From JACJWR01 sp964627505 (GTDB taxonomy: Bacteria > Actinomycetota > Actinomycetes > S36-B12 > UBA10799), in contig CAZVKB010000046.1 in NCBI GenBank assembly GCA_964627505.1, forward strand, positions 1-19,615: a stretch of 19,615 nucleotides of DNA. Direction: 5' to 3'. The notes beneath the pieces were generated by a model that searched no databases, was not told the DNA's origin, and saw only the letters and a list, made by a program, of their open reading frames with translations. The position numbers were made by a program, and so were the translations under genes. Of this stretch, positions 1-7,755 are shown one piece after another (the first letter of the stretch is position 1; each line of letters begins with the position of its first letter).

Positions 1-464
1 AGGAGCGCAAGCACCGCATCGAAGATGCCGTGCGCAACGCCAAGGCTGCCGTCGAAGAGGGCATCGTCGCCGGCGGTGGTGTCGCGCTGCTGCAGGCTTC
101 GGTGAAGGCCTTCGAGGGTCTGGACCTCACTGGTGAGGAAGCCACGGGCGCCAACATCGTGAAGGTGGCAGTGGAAGCTCCGCTCAAGCAGATCGCGACC
201 AACGCCGGTCTCGAAGGCGGAGTCGTGGCTGAAAAGGTGCGCAACCTCGACGCCGGGTGGGGCCTCAACGCCGCTACCGGTGTGTACGAGGACCTCATCA
301 AGGCCGGTGTGGTGGACCCCGCGAAGGTCACCCGCTCAGCTCTGATGAACGCCGCGAGCATCGCCGCGCTGTTCCTCACCACCGAGGTGGTTGTTGCCGA
401 CAAGCCTGAGAAGGCCCCGGCCATGCCCGCCGGCGGTGGCGACATGGGTGGCATGGACTTCTAA
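1..464 (+). CDS. groEL: 60 kDa chaperonin GroEL, 3' end (partial)
   Basis: This is the C-terminal part of the Hsp60 chaperonin that folds proteins in the cytosol inside a double-heptamer ring capped by GroES. The reading frame is open from base 3 to the TAA at 462-464, about 153 codons of a protein usually near 540 residues. Visible GroEL hallmarks are RKHRIEDAVRNAKAAVEEGI at the start, AGGGVALLQA, and the return to the equatorial domain through NAATGVYEDLI and AALFLTTEVVVAD. The protein ends in a Gly-Met-rich tail, GGGDMGGMDF. That tail is typical of the housekeeping GroEL2 of actinobacteria, unlike the His-rich tail of GroEL1 paralogues. The 5' end lies outside the window. A strong hairpin terminator follows. 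Confidence 0.98.
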   Translation, partial: ERKHRIEDAVRNAKAAVEEGIVAGGGVALLQASVKAFEGLDLTGEEATGANIVKVAVEAPLKQIATNAGLEGGVVAEKVRNLDAGWGLNAATGVYEDLIKAGVVDPAKVTRSALMNAASIAALFLTTEVVVADKPEKAPAMPAGGGDMGGMDF

Positions 465-501
465 GTCACCCCCAGCAACACCGCATCATCAGCAATACCG
501 C

Positions 502-535
502 GTGGCCCGTCCCGACACTCCTCGGGGCGGGCCAC
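502..535 (+). terminator. Hairpin terminator after groEL
   Basis: Bases 502-515 (GTGGCCCGTCCCGA) pair with 522-535 (TCGGGGCGGGCCAC) in a 14-bp stem with one G-U pair and a 6-nt loop. No T-run follows, which is common for actinobacterial terminators. It lies between groEL and a convergent gene and could serve both. Confidence 0.8.
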
Positions 536-562
536 CATGCTGCTAGGACCGATCCACTCGCC

Positions 563-1015
563 TCAGAGGTACTCGGTGCGGGTGATCAACACGGCGCCGG
601 CGAAGCCGATCTGTTCCCCCCATTTGGCCGCGTCCTCTTCCCGGGAGCCGCTGAGCAGGCTAGCCAAGCCGCTGATCAGGCCGACGTCTGAACGTAGTGC
701 GTCCCGGTGGGACGATTCCGGCGCGAGGAACAGCACTTCATCGGACCATGGCAACAATTCCCCACGCACCCAAGCGTGCAAGCGGGCTGCTTCGGGGACT
801 CCGGAATCGCCCTCGTTGGTGGCGGCGAGCAGATCATCCACCAGTCGAGCCAGCGTCAACCGCATGTTTTCGCGCATCATCGACAGGCGCGCGGACTGTT
901 CGCGCATGATCCGGGCTCGGACGGCCGCGTCGTGTTCGGTGCGTCGCGGGCTCTCTTTTCGTCGCACAACGCCGCTGGACTCGGTCACCCGAGCCTCAAA
1001 GGGCGAGTTCGTCAT
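563..1015 (-). CDS. Hypothetical helical protein, 150 aa
   Basis: I do not recognise this family. The start is set by a perfect Shine-Dalgarno GGAGGTG five bases before the ATG at 1015. A longer in-frame reading up to 1213 is rejected because it lacks such a site. The protein has no signal peptide or membrane segment. An N-terminal, Arg-rich stretch (about residues 18-65) looks like an amphipathic helix or coiled coil, with RARIMREQSARLSMMREN and LARLVDDLLAATNE. A second, Leu- and Ser-rich helical part follows (VGLISGLASLLSGSREED). It ends in VLITRTEYL. It faces groEL convergently and is divergent from the YceI-like gene. A cytosolic location is inferred; no function is assigned. Confidence 0.7.
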   Translation of the reverse strand: MTNSPFEARVTESSGVVRRKESPRRTEHDAAVRARIMREQSARLSMMRENMRLTLARLVDDLLAATNEGDSGVPEAARLHAWVRGELLPWSDEVLFLAPESSHRDALRSDVGLISGLASLLSGSREEDAAKWGEQIGFAGAVLITRTEYL

Positions 1016-1166
1016 GAGTTCACCTCCGCGCAGCGTGGCGGGCGGTCTCCATGGCCGACCACTAATGTAGAGCTCAAGAGTGACACGGGCATGGGTCATC
1101 CGTCCAGACCAGAGATTGTGGCTGGTCCGCCCGAGTGACGAGCCATAAGTAGGAAGGCATCCACAG

Positions 1167-1652
1167 ATGGGGCAGGAACCGGAAAACTGGACGCTCACGT
1201 CAGAGTCCACCATCAGTTTGAAGACGTCCCGGATCGGCCTGCTATCCGTACATGCTCATGCGCCGGTGGTGGGCGGCACCGCGAGTGTTGGCGATGGTCA
1301 CGTCCGCCTGCGATTCGAAGTAGCTATTGATCGGGTGCGGACAGGCAATCCGCTCTTAGATCCCGAGGTGCATGCGCTGGTGAACTCCAGCTCCGACGGC
1401 ATCTTGACCTTCACCGGAACCGGCGCCACCCTCACCGGCGTGAGCGGCGAGGCGAGCGCCGGCAACGTGACCGTACCGCTGTCGCTGGCGGCGTCGCCGC
1501 AACCCGACGGTGACACCTGGAATTTGGACCTCACCGGACGAACCCAATTCCGCGATATTCATGTGCCGTTGCCCGGGATGGGCCATATCCATGAAGTGGA
1601 TGTGGATATTTCCGGCCTCATCACGCTGATGCGGGCCACCGCCGAGTCCTAG
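1167..1652 (+). CDS. YceI-like domain protein
   Basis: This 161-aa protein looks like a YceI-family lipocalin-type beta-barrel. Known members bind long isoprenoid or amphiphilic molecules, often outside the cytoplasm, but the ligand here is unknown. The pattern is the family's: WTLTSESTISLKTSRIGLLS-VHAH at the N-terminus, then alternating beta strands (HVRLRFEVAIDRVRTGNPLLDPEV), a central DGILTFTGTGATLTGVSG, and a C-terminal strand set (GDTWNLDLTGRTQFRDIHV). There is no signal peptide, so it is predicted to be cytosolic. The start ATG follows AGGAAGG by nine bases. It is divergent from the 563-1015 gene and convergent with cspB. The family call rests on pattern and could be a distant relative only. 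Confidence 0.65.
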   Translation: MGQEPENWTLTSESTISLKTSRIGLLSVHAHAPVVGGTASVGDGHVRLRFEVAIDRVRTGNPLLDPEVHALVNSSSDGILTFTGTGATLTGVSGEASAGNVTVPLSLAASPQPDGDTWNLDLTGRTQFRDIHVPLPGMGHIHEVDVDISGLITLMRATAES

Positions 1653-1656
1653 ATCT

Positions 1657-1680
1657 GCTGGCATCGCCCCCGTAGCCAGC
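1657..1680 (+). terminator. Weak hairpin between convergent genes
   Basis: GCTGGC at 1657-1662 pairs with GCCAGC at 1675-1680 (6 bp, 12-nt loop) in the short gap between the YceI-like gene and cspB. No T-run follows. It may be a modest bidirectional terminator. Confidence 0.35.
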
Positions 1681-1707
1681 CGGCATCGAACTCGTAACCC
1701 GCCGCCG

Positions 1708-2094
1708 TTACACCACGTCGAGGTTGTCGGCCACCGCCCGCAGCAAGATCGCAGTCTTACGGCAACGGTCGTCGTCTGGATACCGGCCCCGACGCAAACT
1801 GTTGGAGACCCCGTCGAGCACTTTGATGAGATCCTCGACCATCGGCGCCATCTCGTCCGCTGGCGTGCGCGTGGCCTTGGTCACGCTCGGTGCCGGGTCG
1901 AGCACCCGCACGGACAAAGCTTGCGCACCGCGGCGGCCTTCCACAATGCCGAACTCCACCCGTGCCCCCGGCTTCAACGTCGCCGTGTCTGGGGGTAAAG
2001 CCGTGGCATGCACAAACACCTCGGCACCGTCGTCGGTGGCGAGGAAGCCGAATCCCCTGTCGGCATCAAAAAACTTCACACGACCGGTTGGCAC
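1708..2094 (-). CDS. cspB: Cold-shock domain protein with C-terminal extension
   Basis: The first ~65 residues form a cold-shock domain, a five-strand OB fold that binds single-stranded RNA and DNA and acts as an RNA chaperone. It begins PTGRVKFFDADRGFGFLATDDG (split here as TGRVKFFDA and DRGFGFL), where DRGFGFL is RNP1 and VFVHATAL is RNP2. The remaining ~60 residues (EDLIKVLDGVSNSLRRGRYPDDDR and on) are a helical extension absent from the 67-aa bacterial Csp proteins. Mycobacterial CspB (Rv0871) has a similar extended size. The GTG start has GAGGAGAGGG upstream. That Shine-Dalgarno lies in a small hairpin abutting the start codon. The gene is divergent from a small membrane protein gene at 2231. 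Confidence 0.9.
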   Translation of the reverse strand: MPTGRVKFFDADRGFGFLATDDGAEVFVHATALPPDTATLKPGARVEFGIVEGRRGAQALSVRVLDPAPSVTKATRTPADEMAPMVEDLIKVLDGVSNSLRRGRYPDDDRCRKTAILLRAVADNLDVV

Positions 2095-2107
2095 GAGAGT
2101 CCCTCTC
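2095..2107 (-). promoter_or_regulatory. Hairpin covering the cspB ribosome binding site
   Basis: In the cspB mRNA, GAGAG-GGA-CTCTC folds as a 5-bp stem with a 3-nt loop, and the GTG start follows immediately. The stem contains part of the Shine-Dalgarno GGAGAGGG, so it could modulate translation. A possible -10 (TAGGTT, complement of 2134-2139) would give a leader of about 33 nt. Function is inferred. Confidence 0.35.
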
Positions 2108-2218
2108 CTCAGGCATTGCTCTGAACACTGCGAAACCTAAGGGTACCGCGCCGCGGCCATGCTGCCGGCCTCCTGGAGCGAGCAGGGCATAGTCGGCAGG
2201 GATGCGCGCCACGCTGGC

Positions 2219-2224
2219 TACACT
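2219..2224 (+). promoter_or_regulatory. -10 box, leaderless start of the 2231 gene
   Basis: TACACT ends six bases before the GTG at 2231 and no Shine-Dalgarno is present. This is the spacing expected if transcription starts at the first base of the start codon. Confidence 0.6.
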
Positions 2225-2230
2225 GCGCAG

Positions 2231-2464
2231 GTGAGTCCCGACCGCAAACCAGGCGAACTGCTCGTACGTGTCGGTGGCGTGCTGGCAGCGATCGGCGCGG
2301 TCGCCACTCTGGTTGCATTGCTGCCGCTGGTGATCACTTCTGTGCAACCGCAGCCGTGGCTCTGGTTCGTGGCGATCGGTGGAGTCGGGGTGGGGGTGTT
2401 TCTGGCATTGTGGGGGATGGTGCGAGCAGCCCGCGCCCGCACACGCACGCTCCGTGGCGCCTGA
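2231..2464 (+). CDS. Small two-helix membrane protein, 77 aa
   Basis: This small integral membrane protein has two predicted transmembrane helices, roughly residues 12-36 (VRVGGVLAAIGAVATLVALL) and 43-65 (WLWFVAIGGVGVGVFLALWG), followed by a basic tail (RAARARTRTLRGA). A small membrane protein beside cspB is also found in mycobacteria (Rv0870c next to Rv0871), which supports it being a real gene. Whether the two are orthologous is not shown here. I chose the GTG at 2231 because TACACT sits six bases upstream, indicating a leaderless transcript. An ATG at 2159 in frame would add a sequence with no membrane or domain character. Function is unknown. Confidence 0.7.
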   Translation: MSPDRKPGELLVRVGGVLAAIGAVATLVALLPLVITSVQPQPWLWFVAIGGVGVGVFLALWGMVRAARARTRTLRGA

Positions 2465-2475
2465 TTTGGCGCGCG

Positions 2476-2494
2476 AAAGGCGATTGCCGCCTTT
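2476..2494 (+). terminator. Hairpin terminator after the small membrane gene
   Basis: AAAGGCG (2476-2482) pairs perfectly with CGCCTTT (2488-2494) across a 5-nt loop, with GCGCGC tracts on both sides. A second hairpin, GGTGGT (2523-2528) with ACCACC (2534-2539), follows. Together they fill the gap before the helicase genes. Confidence 0.6.
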
Positions 2495-2601
2495 GGCTGG
2501 CGCGCGTGATTCTGCCCCAGCCGGTGGTCGTTAACCACCACGAGTTGCGGTGATCCGTCATGGATCCGTGGAGTCACTGGTCATTGGGCGATGTACTCGC
2601 G

Positions 2602-2607
2602 TACCGT
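2602..2607 (+). promoter_or_regulatory. -10 box of the helicase operon
   Basis: TACCGT ends seven bases before the ATG at 2615 (and four before the ATG at 2612). It fits the TAnnnT leaderless pattern seen at several other genes in the window. No Shine-Dalgarno is visible. Confidence 0.45.
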
Positions 2608-2614
2608 TGACATG

Positions 2615-4630
2615 ATGTCCACCTCCGCGAAACCTCCGCTTCGGCGGCGTAGCCTTGCCGACGATTTGCGGCACAGGTCGACCGAACAAGTGGAGCAACT
2701 GCTGAGACGCCGCCCCGATCTGGCGGTGCCAGCGCCGGCCACGATCACGGAGATGGCTTCGCGGGCCGGTCTTGCTGACAGCCTGCGGATGGCGTTGCAT
2801 AACTGTGATCGGCGGGAGTTGGCGGTTGCGCGAGCAGTGGCTCTGGGTGGCGATCCGACCTCGCTGGCGGAAGTGACAGCACATCTGCAGGGTGGCTCGG
2901 ATATCCCGACCGCCGCCGAGGTGGCGCAGGTCGCCGATCGTCTGCACCTCATGGCTTTGCTGTGGAGCGATGGCAGTACACGACACCCGTTGCGCTACCT
3001 CACCGACGCCACGAATGCCGTAGTCACAGGTGAGTTGGCGATGTGGCAGCCGGAGGTCACACCAGAGATCGGCAGTGAAGTGTCGATGTCGGAGGTCGAT
3101 GAGGTCGCGGGCCACCAAGGACTGCTAAGCGTTGCGCTGGTGGGAAATCTGATTGACCGGGCTGAAGACCTCGAACTCGCGCTCACTCGGGACGGTGCGC
3201 TTGCCCAGCGCGCGGCCGACGCCGCCGCAGCGGCAATGGGTTTACCGTTGTGGCAATTGGCCATGTGGCTGGAATTGTGCTGGGCCTCCGGATTGATGGG
3301 GCCGACGGCAGATGGCGAACTGCTGGTGCCAACCGTGGCTGGACGCGTGTGGGCAGAACTCGAGTCCGCCGCGGCCTGGCCGGTGCTAGTGATTTCGTGG
3401 TGGCACTCGCAATGGGACTGGGCGGCGTTCACCACCGCGGAAGAGCAACGCCCGGCAGTGCTGGGTGAGGATCACAACGCAAGTCGAATCTCCTCGGTGC
3501 GCCAGGCATGGGCCCACCTGCTCGCCGAAGCAGCCCCTGGTGGCGTGGTGGTCAATGTCGCCGATGTACTCGCGGATCGCCACCCGCTGTGGGGAGCCGC
3601 ACAATCCGAGGCCATGGTGGCGGCCACAGCCGAACAGGCCGAACTACTCGGCATCACCGGGCGCGGGGCGTTGTCATCGATGGGCCGGGCGTCGCAACAC
3701 TGGGCAGCGGTGGATCCGGCTGAGCCGATTGCGCCACCGGAACTCGTCGCTACCGCCACCGACATGTTGCCGGCCGCGGTGGATCATGTGCTGGTGCAGG
3801 GGGATTCCACAATCGTGGCCCCTGGTCCGCTGGTGCCGGCACTCGCGCAGCGTTTGGCCGCGGTGGCGAAGGTGGAGTCCACAGGTGGGGCCACGGTGTA
3901 TCGGATCTCGGTGGCGAGCATCGAACGAGCCCTCGATCGGGGCTGGCAGGGGGAGGAGATTTTGGAGATGCTCACCGCCGCCTCCATCACGCCGTTACCG
4001 CAACCGGTGGTGTACATGGTGACCGACACCGCGGCCCGGCACGGCCGAATTCGGGTCGGCCCCGCAACCTCCACGGTGGTCACCTCCGATCCAGCTGATC
4101 TGGCCTTGGTGATGGCGGCGCTGGCATCCTCCCCAATCGGGATCACCGCAATCTCAGAGACGGTGGCCGTGTCCGAGGTCTCCCAGGAGCGGCTTGTGAT
4201 GGCGATTCGCGATGCCGGTGTGGCCGTCTCCCTCGCGGGTGCGGGGGCGGCGCTCGCCCCGAAAGTTGCTCCGGTACCGCACCCGCCGACCGCGGTTTCC
4301 GGACTCTCTGACGGATACCTGCGCGGCCTAGCTGCCGCGCTCACCACTCCGCCCCCGGACCGGGACCTCCACGATGTCTCCGCTCCCGACATCGCTCGGC
4401 TGCACCCGGCGATGGTGCAGTCGGTGCTGTTGGCTGCCATCACTGAACGTGGGCGGGTGTGGGTGAAGTATGCCGATAACGCTGGCCGCTCCACGGTGCG
4501 GTTGGTGACCCCGATCGAATTGGCCGGTGGGGTGCTGCATGCGCTGGACGTGATGACCGCACGCACACGTACATTCACGGTCACGCGGGTCATCGGGGTG
4601 CGGGCCCAAGCGAGCGAGGAAGCCCCATGA
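2615..4630 (+). CDS. XPB/Ssl2-like helicase-associated protein
   Basis: This ~671-aa protein belongs to the actinobacterial family found directly upstream of XPB helicases (Rv0862c in M. tuberculosis), annotated as a helicase-associated or XPB/Ssl2 N-terminal-like domain protein. The N-terminus RRRSLADDLRHRSTEQ and LLRRRPDLAVPAPATITEMA is the conserved family opening. The C-terminal third contains VYMVTDTAARHGRIRVG and a WVKYADNAGRSTVRLVTPIE beta region near the end. There is no Walker A or DExH motif, so it is not itself an ATPase. Its stop overlaps the helicase start (ATGA at 4627-4630), implying translational coupling and probably a shared complex. The start is uncertain: ATGs at 2591, 2612 and 2615 are in frame, and I prefer 2615 for its TACCGT box. 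The biochemical role is not established. Confidence 0.85.
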   Translation: MSTSAKPPLRRRSLADDLRHRSTEQVEQLLRRRPDLAVPAPATITEMASRAGLADSLRMALHNCDRRELAVARAVALGGDPTSLAEVTAHLQGGSDIPTAAEVAQVADRLHLMALLWSDGSTRHPLRYLTDATNAVVTGELAMWQPEVTPEIGSEVSMSEVDEVAGHQGLLSVALVGNLIDRAEDLELALTRDGALAQRAADAAAAAMGLPLWQLAMWLELCWASGLMGPTADGELLVPTVAGRVWAELESAAAWPVLVISWWHSQWDWAAFTTAEEQRPAVLGEDHNASRISSVRQAWAHLLAEAAPGGVVVNVADVLADRHPLWGAAQSEAMVAATAEQAELLGITGRGALSSMGRASQHWAAVDPAEPIAPPELVATATDMLPAAVDHVLVQGDSTIVAPGPLVPALAQRLAAVAKVESTGGATVYRISVASIERALDRGWQGEEILEMLTAASITPLPQPVVYMVTDTAARHGRIRVGPATSTVVTSDPADLALVMAALASSPIGITAISETVAVSEVSQERLVMAIRDAGVAVSLAGAGAALAPKVAPVPHPPTAVSGLSDGYLRGLAAALTTPPPDRDLHDVSAPDIARLHPAMVQSVLLAAITERGRVWVKYADNAGRSTVRLVTPIELAGGVLHALDVMTARTRTFTVTRVIGVRAQASEEAP

Positions 4631-6261
4631 ACGGACCGCTGATCGTGCAGGGCGACAAAACCGTGCTGCTGGAAGTGGACCACCCGGACTCGGAGGTCGC
4701 CCGCCGCGACATCGCCCCCTTCGCCGAGTTGGAGCGGGCACCAGAACACATCCACACCTACCGCATCACCCCGTTGGCGCTATGGAACGCCCGTGCCGCC
4801 GGCCATGACGCCGAGCAAGTGGTGGACGTGCTTATGCGGCATTCGCGGTATCCGGTGCCGCACTCACTACTCGTCGATATTGCCGAGACCATGGACCGAT
4901 ATGGGCGGTTGACGTTGCTGAATCACCCGGCCCACGGCTTGGTGTTGGAAGCCTCCGACATTCCGGTGCTGGAAGAGGTCCTGCGCTCGCGCAAAGTCGC
5001 GCCGCTGGTGGGTGAGCGGATCGACGATTCGTTGGTCGCGGTGCACCCGAGCGAGCGCGGTCATATCAAACAGGTGCTGGTGAAGCTCGGATGGCCGGCC
5101 GACGACCGCGCCGGCTATGTCGATGGGGAATCGCACCCGATCGCGCTGGATCTCAGCAATTGGCAACTGCGCGACTATCAGCGATTTGCCGCCGAGAGTT
5201 TTTGGCACGGCGGTTCCGGGGTGGTGGTGCTGCCCTGCGGTGCGGGCAAAACCCTGGTGGGGGCGGCGGCGATGTCATTGGCGCAGGCCACCACACTGAT
5301 CTTGGTCACCAACACCGTCTCAGCGCGCCAGTGGCGAGATGAACTGCTGCGTCGGACCACACTCACGGACGAAGAGATCGGCGAATATTCGGGATCCCGG
5401 AAGGAGATCCGACCCGTCACCATCGCTACCTACCAGGTGCTCACCACACGTCGTAAAGGTGTGTACTCGCACCTCGACCTGCTCGACGCCCGCGACTGGG
5501 GCTTGATCGTGTACGACGAAGTGCATCTGCTGCCGGCGCCGGTATTTCGGTTCACCGCCGATATCCAGGCGCGCCGTCGGCTCGGACTTACCGCCACGTT
5601 GGTGCGGGAGGACGGGTTGGAGGAGGAGGTATTCAGCCTGATCGGACCGAAGCGCTTCGACGCGCCGTGGAAAGAGATCGAAGCCCAGGGGTACATCGCC
5701 CCGGCGGACTGTGTGGAAGTCCGGGTCACTTTGCCAGATGCGGACCGACTCACCTACGCCACCGCGGAACCAGAGGACCGGTACCGCTTGGCCGCGTGCA
5801 CGCCGTTGAAGACAGCGGTAGTGGCTGACATTGTTGCCCAACACGCCGGGCAGCGCGTACTGGTGATTGGGCAATATCTCGACCAACTCGGCGACCTAGC
5901 CGAGCAGTTGGAAGCCCCACTGGTCACCGGTGAGACGCCGCTGCGGGAACGCGAGGTACTTTTCGACGCTTTCCGTAAGGGTGAGTTGCTGGTTTTGGTG
6001 GTGTCGAAAGTTGCCAACTTCTCGCTCGACCTGCCCGAGGCGGCGGTTGCGGTGCAGGTCTCAGGCGCGTTTGGTAGTCGCCAGGAAGAAGCCCAACGGC
6101 TGGGTCGGATTTTGCGGCCCAAGTCGGACGGGCGCACTGCGCACTTTTACGCCATCGTCACGCGCGACACTGTTGATGCCGATTACGCTGCCCACCGGCA
6201 GCGGTTTCTCGCCGAGCAGGGCTATTCCTACCGAATCGTGGACGCCGAGTCCCTGCGCTGA
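4627..6261 (+). CDS. DNA repair helicase XPB
   Basis: This superfamily 2 helicase of 544 aa is the bacterial homologue of eukaryotic XPB/ERCC3 (Rv0861c family), which unwinds DNA 3' to 5' in repair. An N-terminal damage-recognition-like domain covers about residues 1-165. The helicase core shows Walker A GAGKT at 205-209, the DEVH box at 297-300, TAT motif III at 322-324, the XPB-specific RED triplet at 327-329, and motif VI QRLGRILR at 490-497. All catalytic elements are intact and the length matches the family. It overlaps its upstream partner by four bases and has no separate promoter, so the two are co-transcribed. It is convergent with the DUF2771-like gene. It probably works in nucleotide excision repair; direct evidence for that in bacteria is limited. 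Confidence 0.95.
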   Translation: MNGPLIVQGDKTVLLEVDHPDSEVARRDIAPFAELERAPEHIHTYRITPLALWNARAAGHDAEQVVDVLMRHSRYPVPHSLLVDIAETMDRYGRLTLLNHPAHGLVLEASDIPVLEEVLRSRKVAPLVGERIDDSLVAVHPSERGHIKQVLVKLGWPADDRAGYVDGESHPIALDLSNWQLRDYQRFAAESFWHGGSGVVVLPCGAGKTLVGAAAMSLAQATTLILVTNTVSARQWRDELLRRTTLTDEEIGEYSGSRKEIRPVTIATYQVLTTRRKGVYSHLDLLDARDWGLIVYDEVHLLPAPVFRFTADIQARRRLGLTATLVREDGLEEEVFSLIGPKRFDAPWKEIEAQGYIAPADCVEVRVTLPDADRLTYATAEPEDRYRLAACTPLKTAVVADIVAQHAGQRVLVIGQYLDQLGDLAEQLEAPLVTGETPLREREVLFDAFRKGELLVLVVSKVANFSLDLPEAAVAVQVSGAFGSRQEEAQRLGRILRPKSDGRTAHFYAIVTRDTVDADYAAHRQRFLAEQGYSYRIVDAESLR

Positions 6262-6302
6262 CGGCGCTAGGTCGGCCGGGGAGCGAGGGCTGCGGCTCGT
6301 GA

Positions 6303-6791
6303 CTACGGTGCTGGCACCAGCCGGTAGACCCACAGTCCGCGCAGGTCATTGGCGGATTCGCCGGCTGCCAACACCCGCAACTCAAGCCCTTCAGCCGGCA
6401 CACTCTGCAAGTCGGGGAAGGTGAACCGGAAGTAGGTGGACGTGATTGGCGTGGTGGCCAAAGGTTCGCTGCCGACCTCCGGGATCCAGCCGTTGTCGGC
6501 CACCTTGGGGTCGACGCTGATCCCGATAGTGTCTCCTGGAACCACGGCGATCTCAGGGATTTGTCCGCCTTCCCGGGCCTTGGTGATGACATCGCGGGCG
6601 CAGTTGCCCGCCTCCACCGACTGGGAAGCATCGGCTGACCAACACAGTGCTTGGGTGTGCTGGGTGGTAGTGCCAGACCACACCGAAACACCGGGGTTGG
6701 GCTTTTCGCAGCCGGTGACCGCCACCATCAGCACACCCGCGGCGCCAGCGGTGAGGAGCAGTCGGGTGGCGGGTCGTGATCCGAGAGTCAC
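6303..6791 (-). CDS. DUF2771-like lipoprotein
   Basis: This is a predicted 162-aa exported lipoprotein. The GTG start at 6791 has GGAGGT six bases upstream and overlaps the stop of the DUF3027 gene as GTGA. Residues 8-28 form a lipoprotein signal: Arg, then LLLTAGAAGVLMVAVTGC, whose Cys28 would be lipidated. The mature part has paired Cys residues (CWSADASQ..., GNC), a PGDTIGISVDPKVADNGW segment, and a beta-rich C-terminus (STYFRFTFPDL, LELRVLAAGE, GLWVYRLVPAP). This order resembles DUF2771 proteins of actinobacteria, whose function is unknown. It is the last gene of a minus-strand operon. The family assignment is by pattern, so moderate confidence; the lipoprotein call is firmer. Confidence 0.75.
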   Translation of the reverse strand: MTLGSRPATRLLLTAGAAGVLMVAVTGCEKPNPGVSVWSGTTTQHTQALCWSADASQSVEAGNCARDVITKAREGGQIPEIAVVPGDTIGISVDPKVADNGWIPEVGSEPLATTPITSTYFRFTFPDLQSVPAEGLELRVLAAGESANDLRGLWVYRLVPAP

Positions 6792-7755
6792 TTCGGTACC
6801 TCCGTGTCGTCGGTGGTGCTTGTTGCCAAGTCTGCTGTGTCGGCCGGGATCGGGTCCGCCTCGGGTGCCTCCGATGCTGGCGCAGGTGACTCCGGTGGTT
6901 CCGAGTCTAGGCCCGGNNNNNNNNNNNNNNNNNNNNNNNNNNNNNNNNNNNNNNNNNNNNNNNNNNNNNNNNNNNNNNNNNNNNNNNNNNNNNNNNNNNN
7001 NNNNNNNNNNNNNNNNGCGCGGTGACGTTCTCATAGCCGAGTTCGTCCAACACCGGCGCGGGCGGAGCGACAAGCGCGGTCACCGCGATTTCCGAATGGG
7101 CCCCGCAGCCGTAGTCCATGGCCACCACCACCCCGTCAGAGGGGGCAAACTCGTTGGCACAAACACCGAACGATCTGCCCAGTGGGCCAGCCAACGGGAC
7201 CAGGAAACCGCAGGAGCCACAGGAAAGCGCGGCGGACTTCGCCATCTTGGTGTCCGGGCCGTGGTCGCCGGTGCTCCAGCGCTGACTCGCCGCATCCCGG
7301 CCCAGCGACGACAATACGCGGGCGCGTCCCACCCCGAATTCCCAACCGCTGGCCGGTGGCCCGAGGTCCGGTTCGCCGTCGGATTCGGCAAATCCCGGCA
7401 CCAGTCGGTCGTCGTCGGCCGGCGTGGGTAGCACGTCGCCGACCCCGAGGTCACCAGGCTCCACGCGCTCGCCGAACGGCACCCAGGCGGGAGCGAGCAG
7501 CGAATCCGGTCCGGGCAGCAGCACAATCTCATCAACGGTGACGCTACGGGCCCGGGGCGGGCGGGCTACAGTGACGGCCCAGCGCCATCCCCGGTAGCCC
7601 GGGTCCAGACACGAGAAATGGTGGGTGACAACGCGGTCATCGTCCCCGCTGACACTGAGGTGTTCGCCAATGTGATCGTCCGCGACGACCTCGCACAGGG
7701 CTCTGTGGGCAATCTCGATCGCCTTCGCACCCACCGCATCCACCACTTCAGCCAC
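6788..7755 (-). CDS. DUF3027 protein, interrupted by assembly gap
   Basis: This actinobacterial DUF3027 protein (Rv0883c-like) has unknown function. Conserved parts are IGEHLSV, a PGYRGWRWAVTVAR block, TVDEIVLLPG, LLAPAWVP, and a Cys cluster (CGSC at 179-182, C199 in GVCANE, C217 and H220 in GCGAH) that could bind a metal. The GTG at 7755 has GGGGGAG nine bases upstream; in-frame alternatives are 7773 and 7776. The 100-N gap (6917-7016) breaks the gene. Beyond it, a different frame gives an acidic, Pro-rich tail (6788-6916, EPPESPAPASEAPEADPIPA and on to TTDDTEVPK) ending in a TGA that overlaps the next gene as GTGA. I take that as the true C-terminus, so the real gap length differs from 100. 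Confidence 0.85.
6917..7016. other. Assembly gap of 100 N
   Basis: Exactly 100 N, the conventional placeholder for an unsized scaffold join. It falls inside the Pro/acidic C-terminal coding region of the DUF3027 gene. For the two flanking frames to join without a frameshift the true length must be 2 modulo 3. Confidence 0.98.

Noticed and set aside
537..1138. Plus-strand frames of 143-177 aa opposite the hypothetical gene
   Set aside because: They are Arg- and Ser-rich readings of the complementary strand, with no Shine-Dalgarno or leaderless box. The minus-strand gene has a perfect GGAGGTG.
3784..4755. Long minus-strand frame of 323 aa inside the helicase genes
   Set aside because: It is antisense to two well-recognised genes and its Thr/Arg/Ser composition matches no family; a GC-rich shadow frame.
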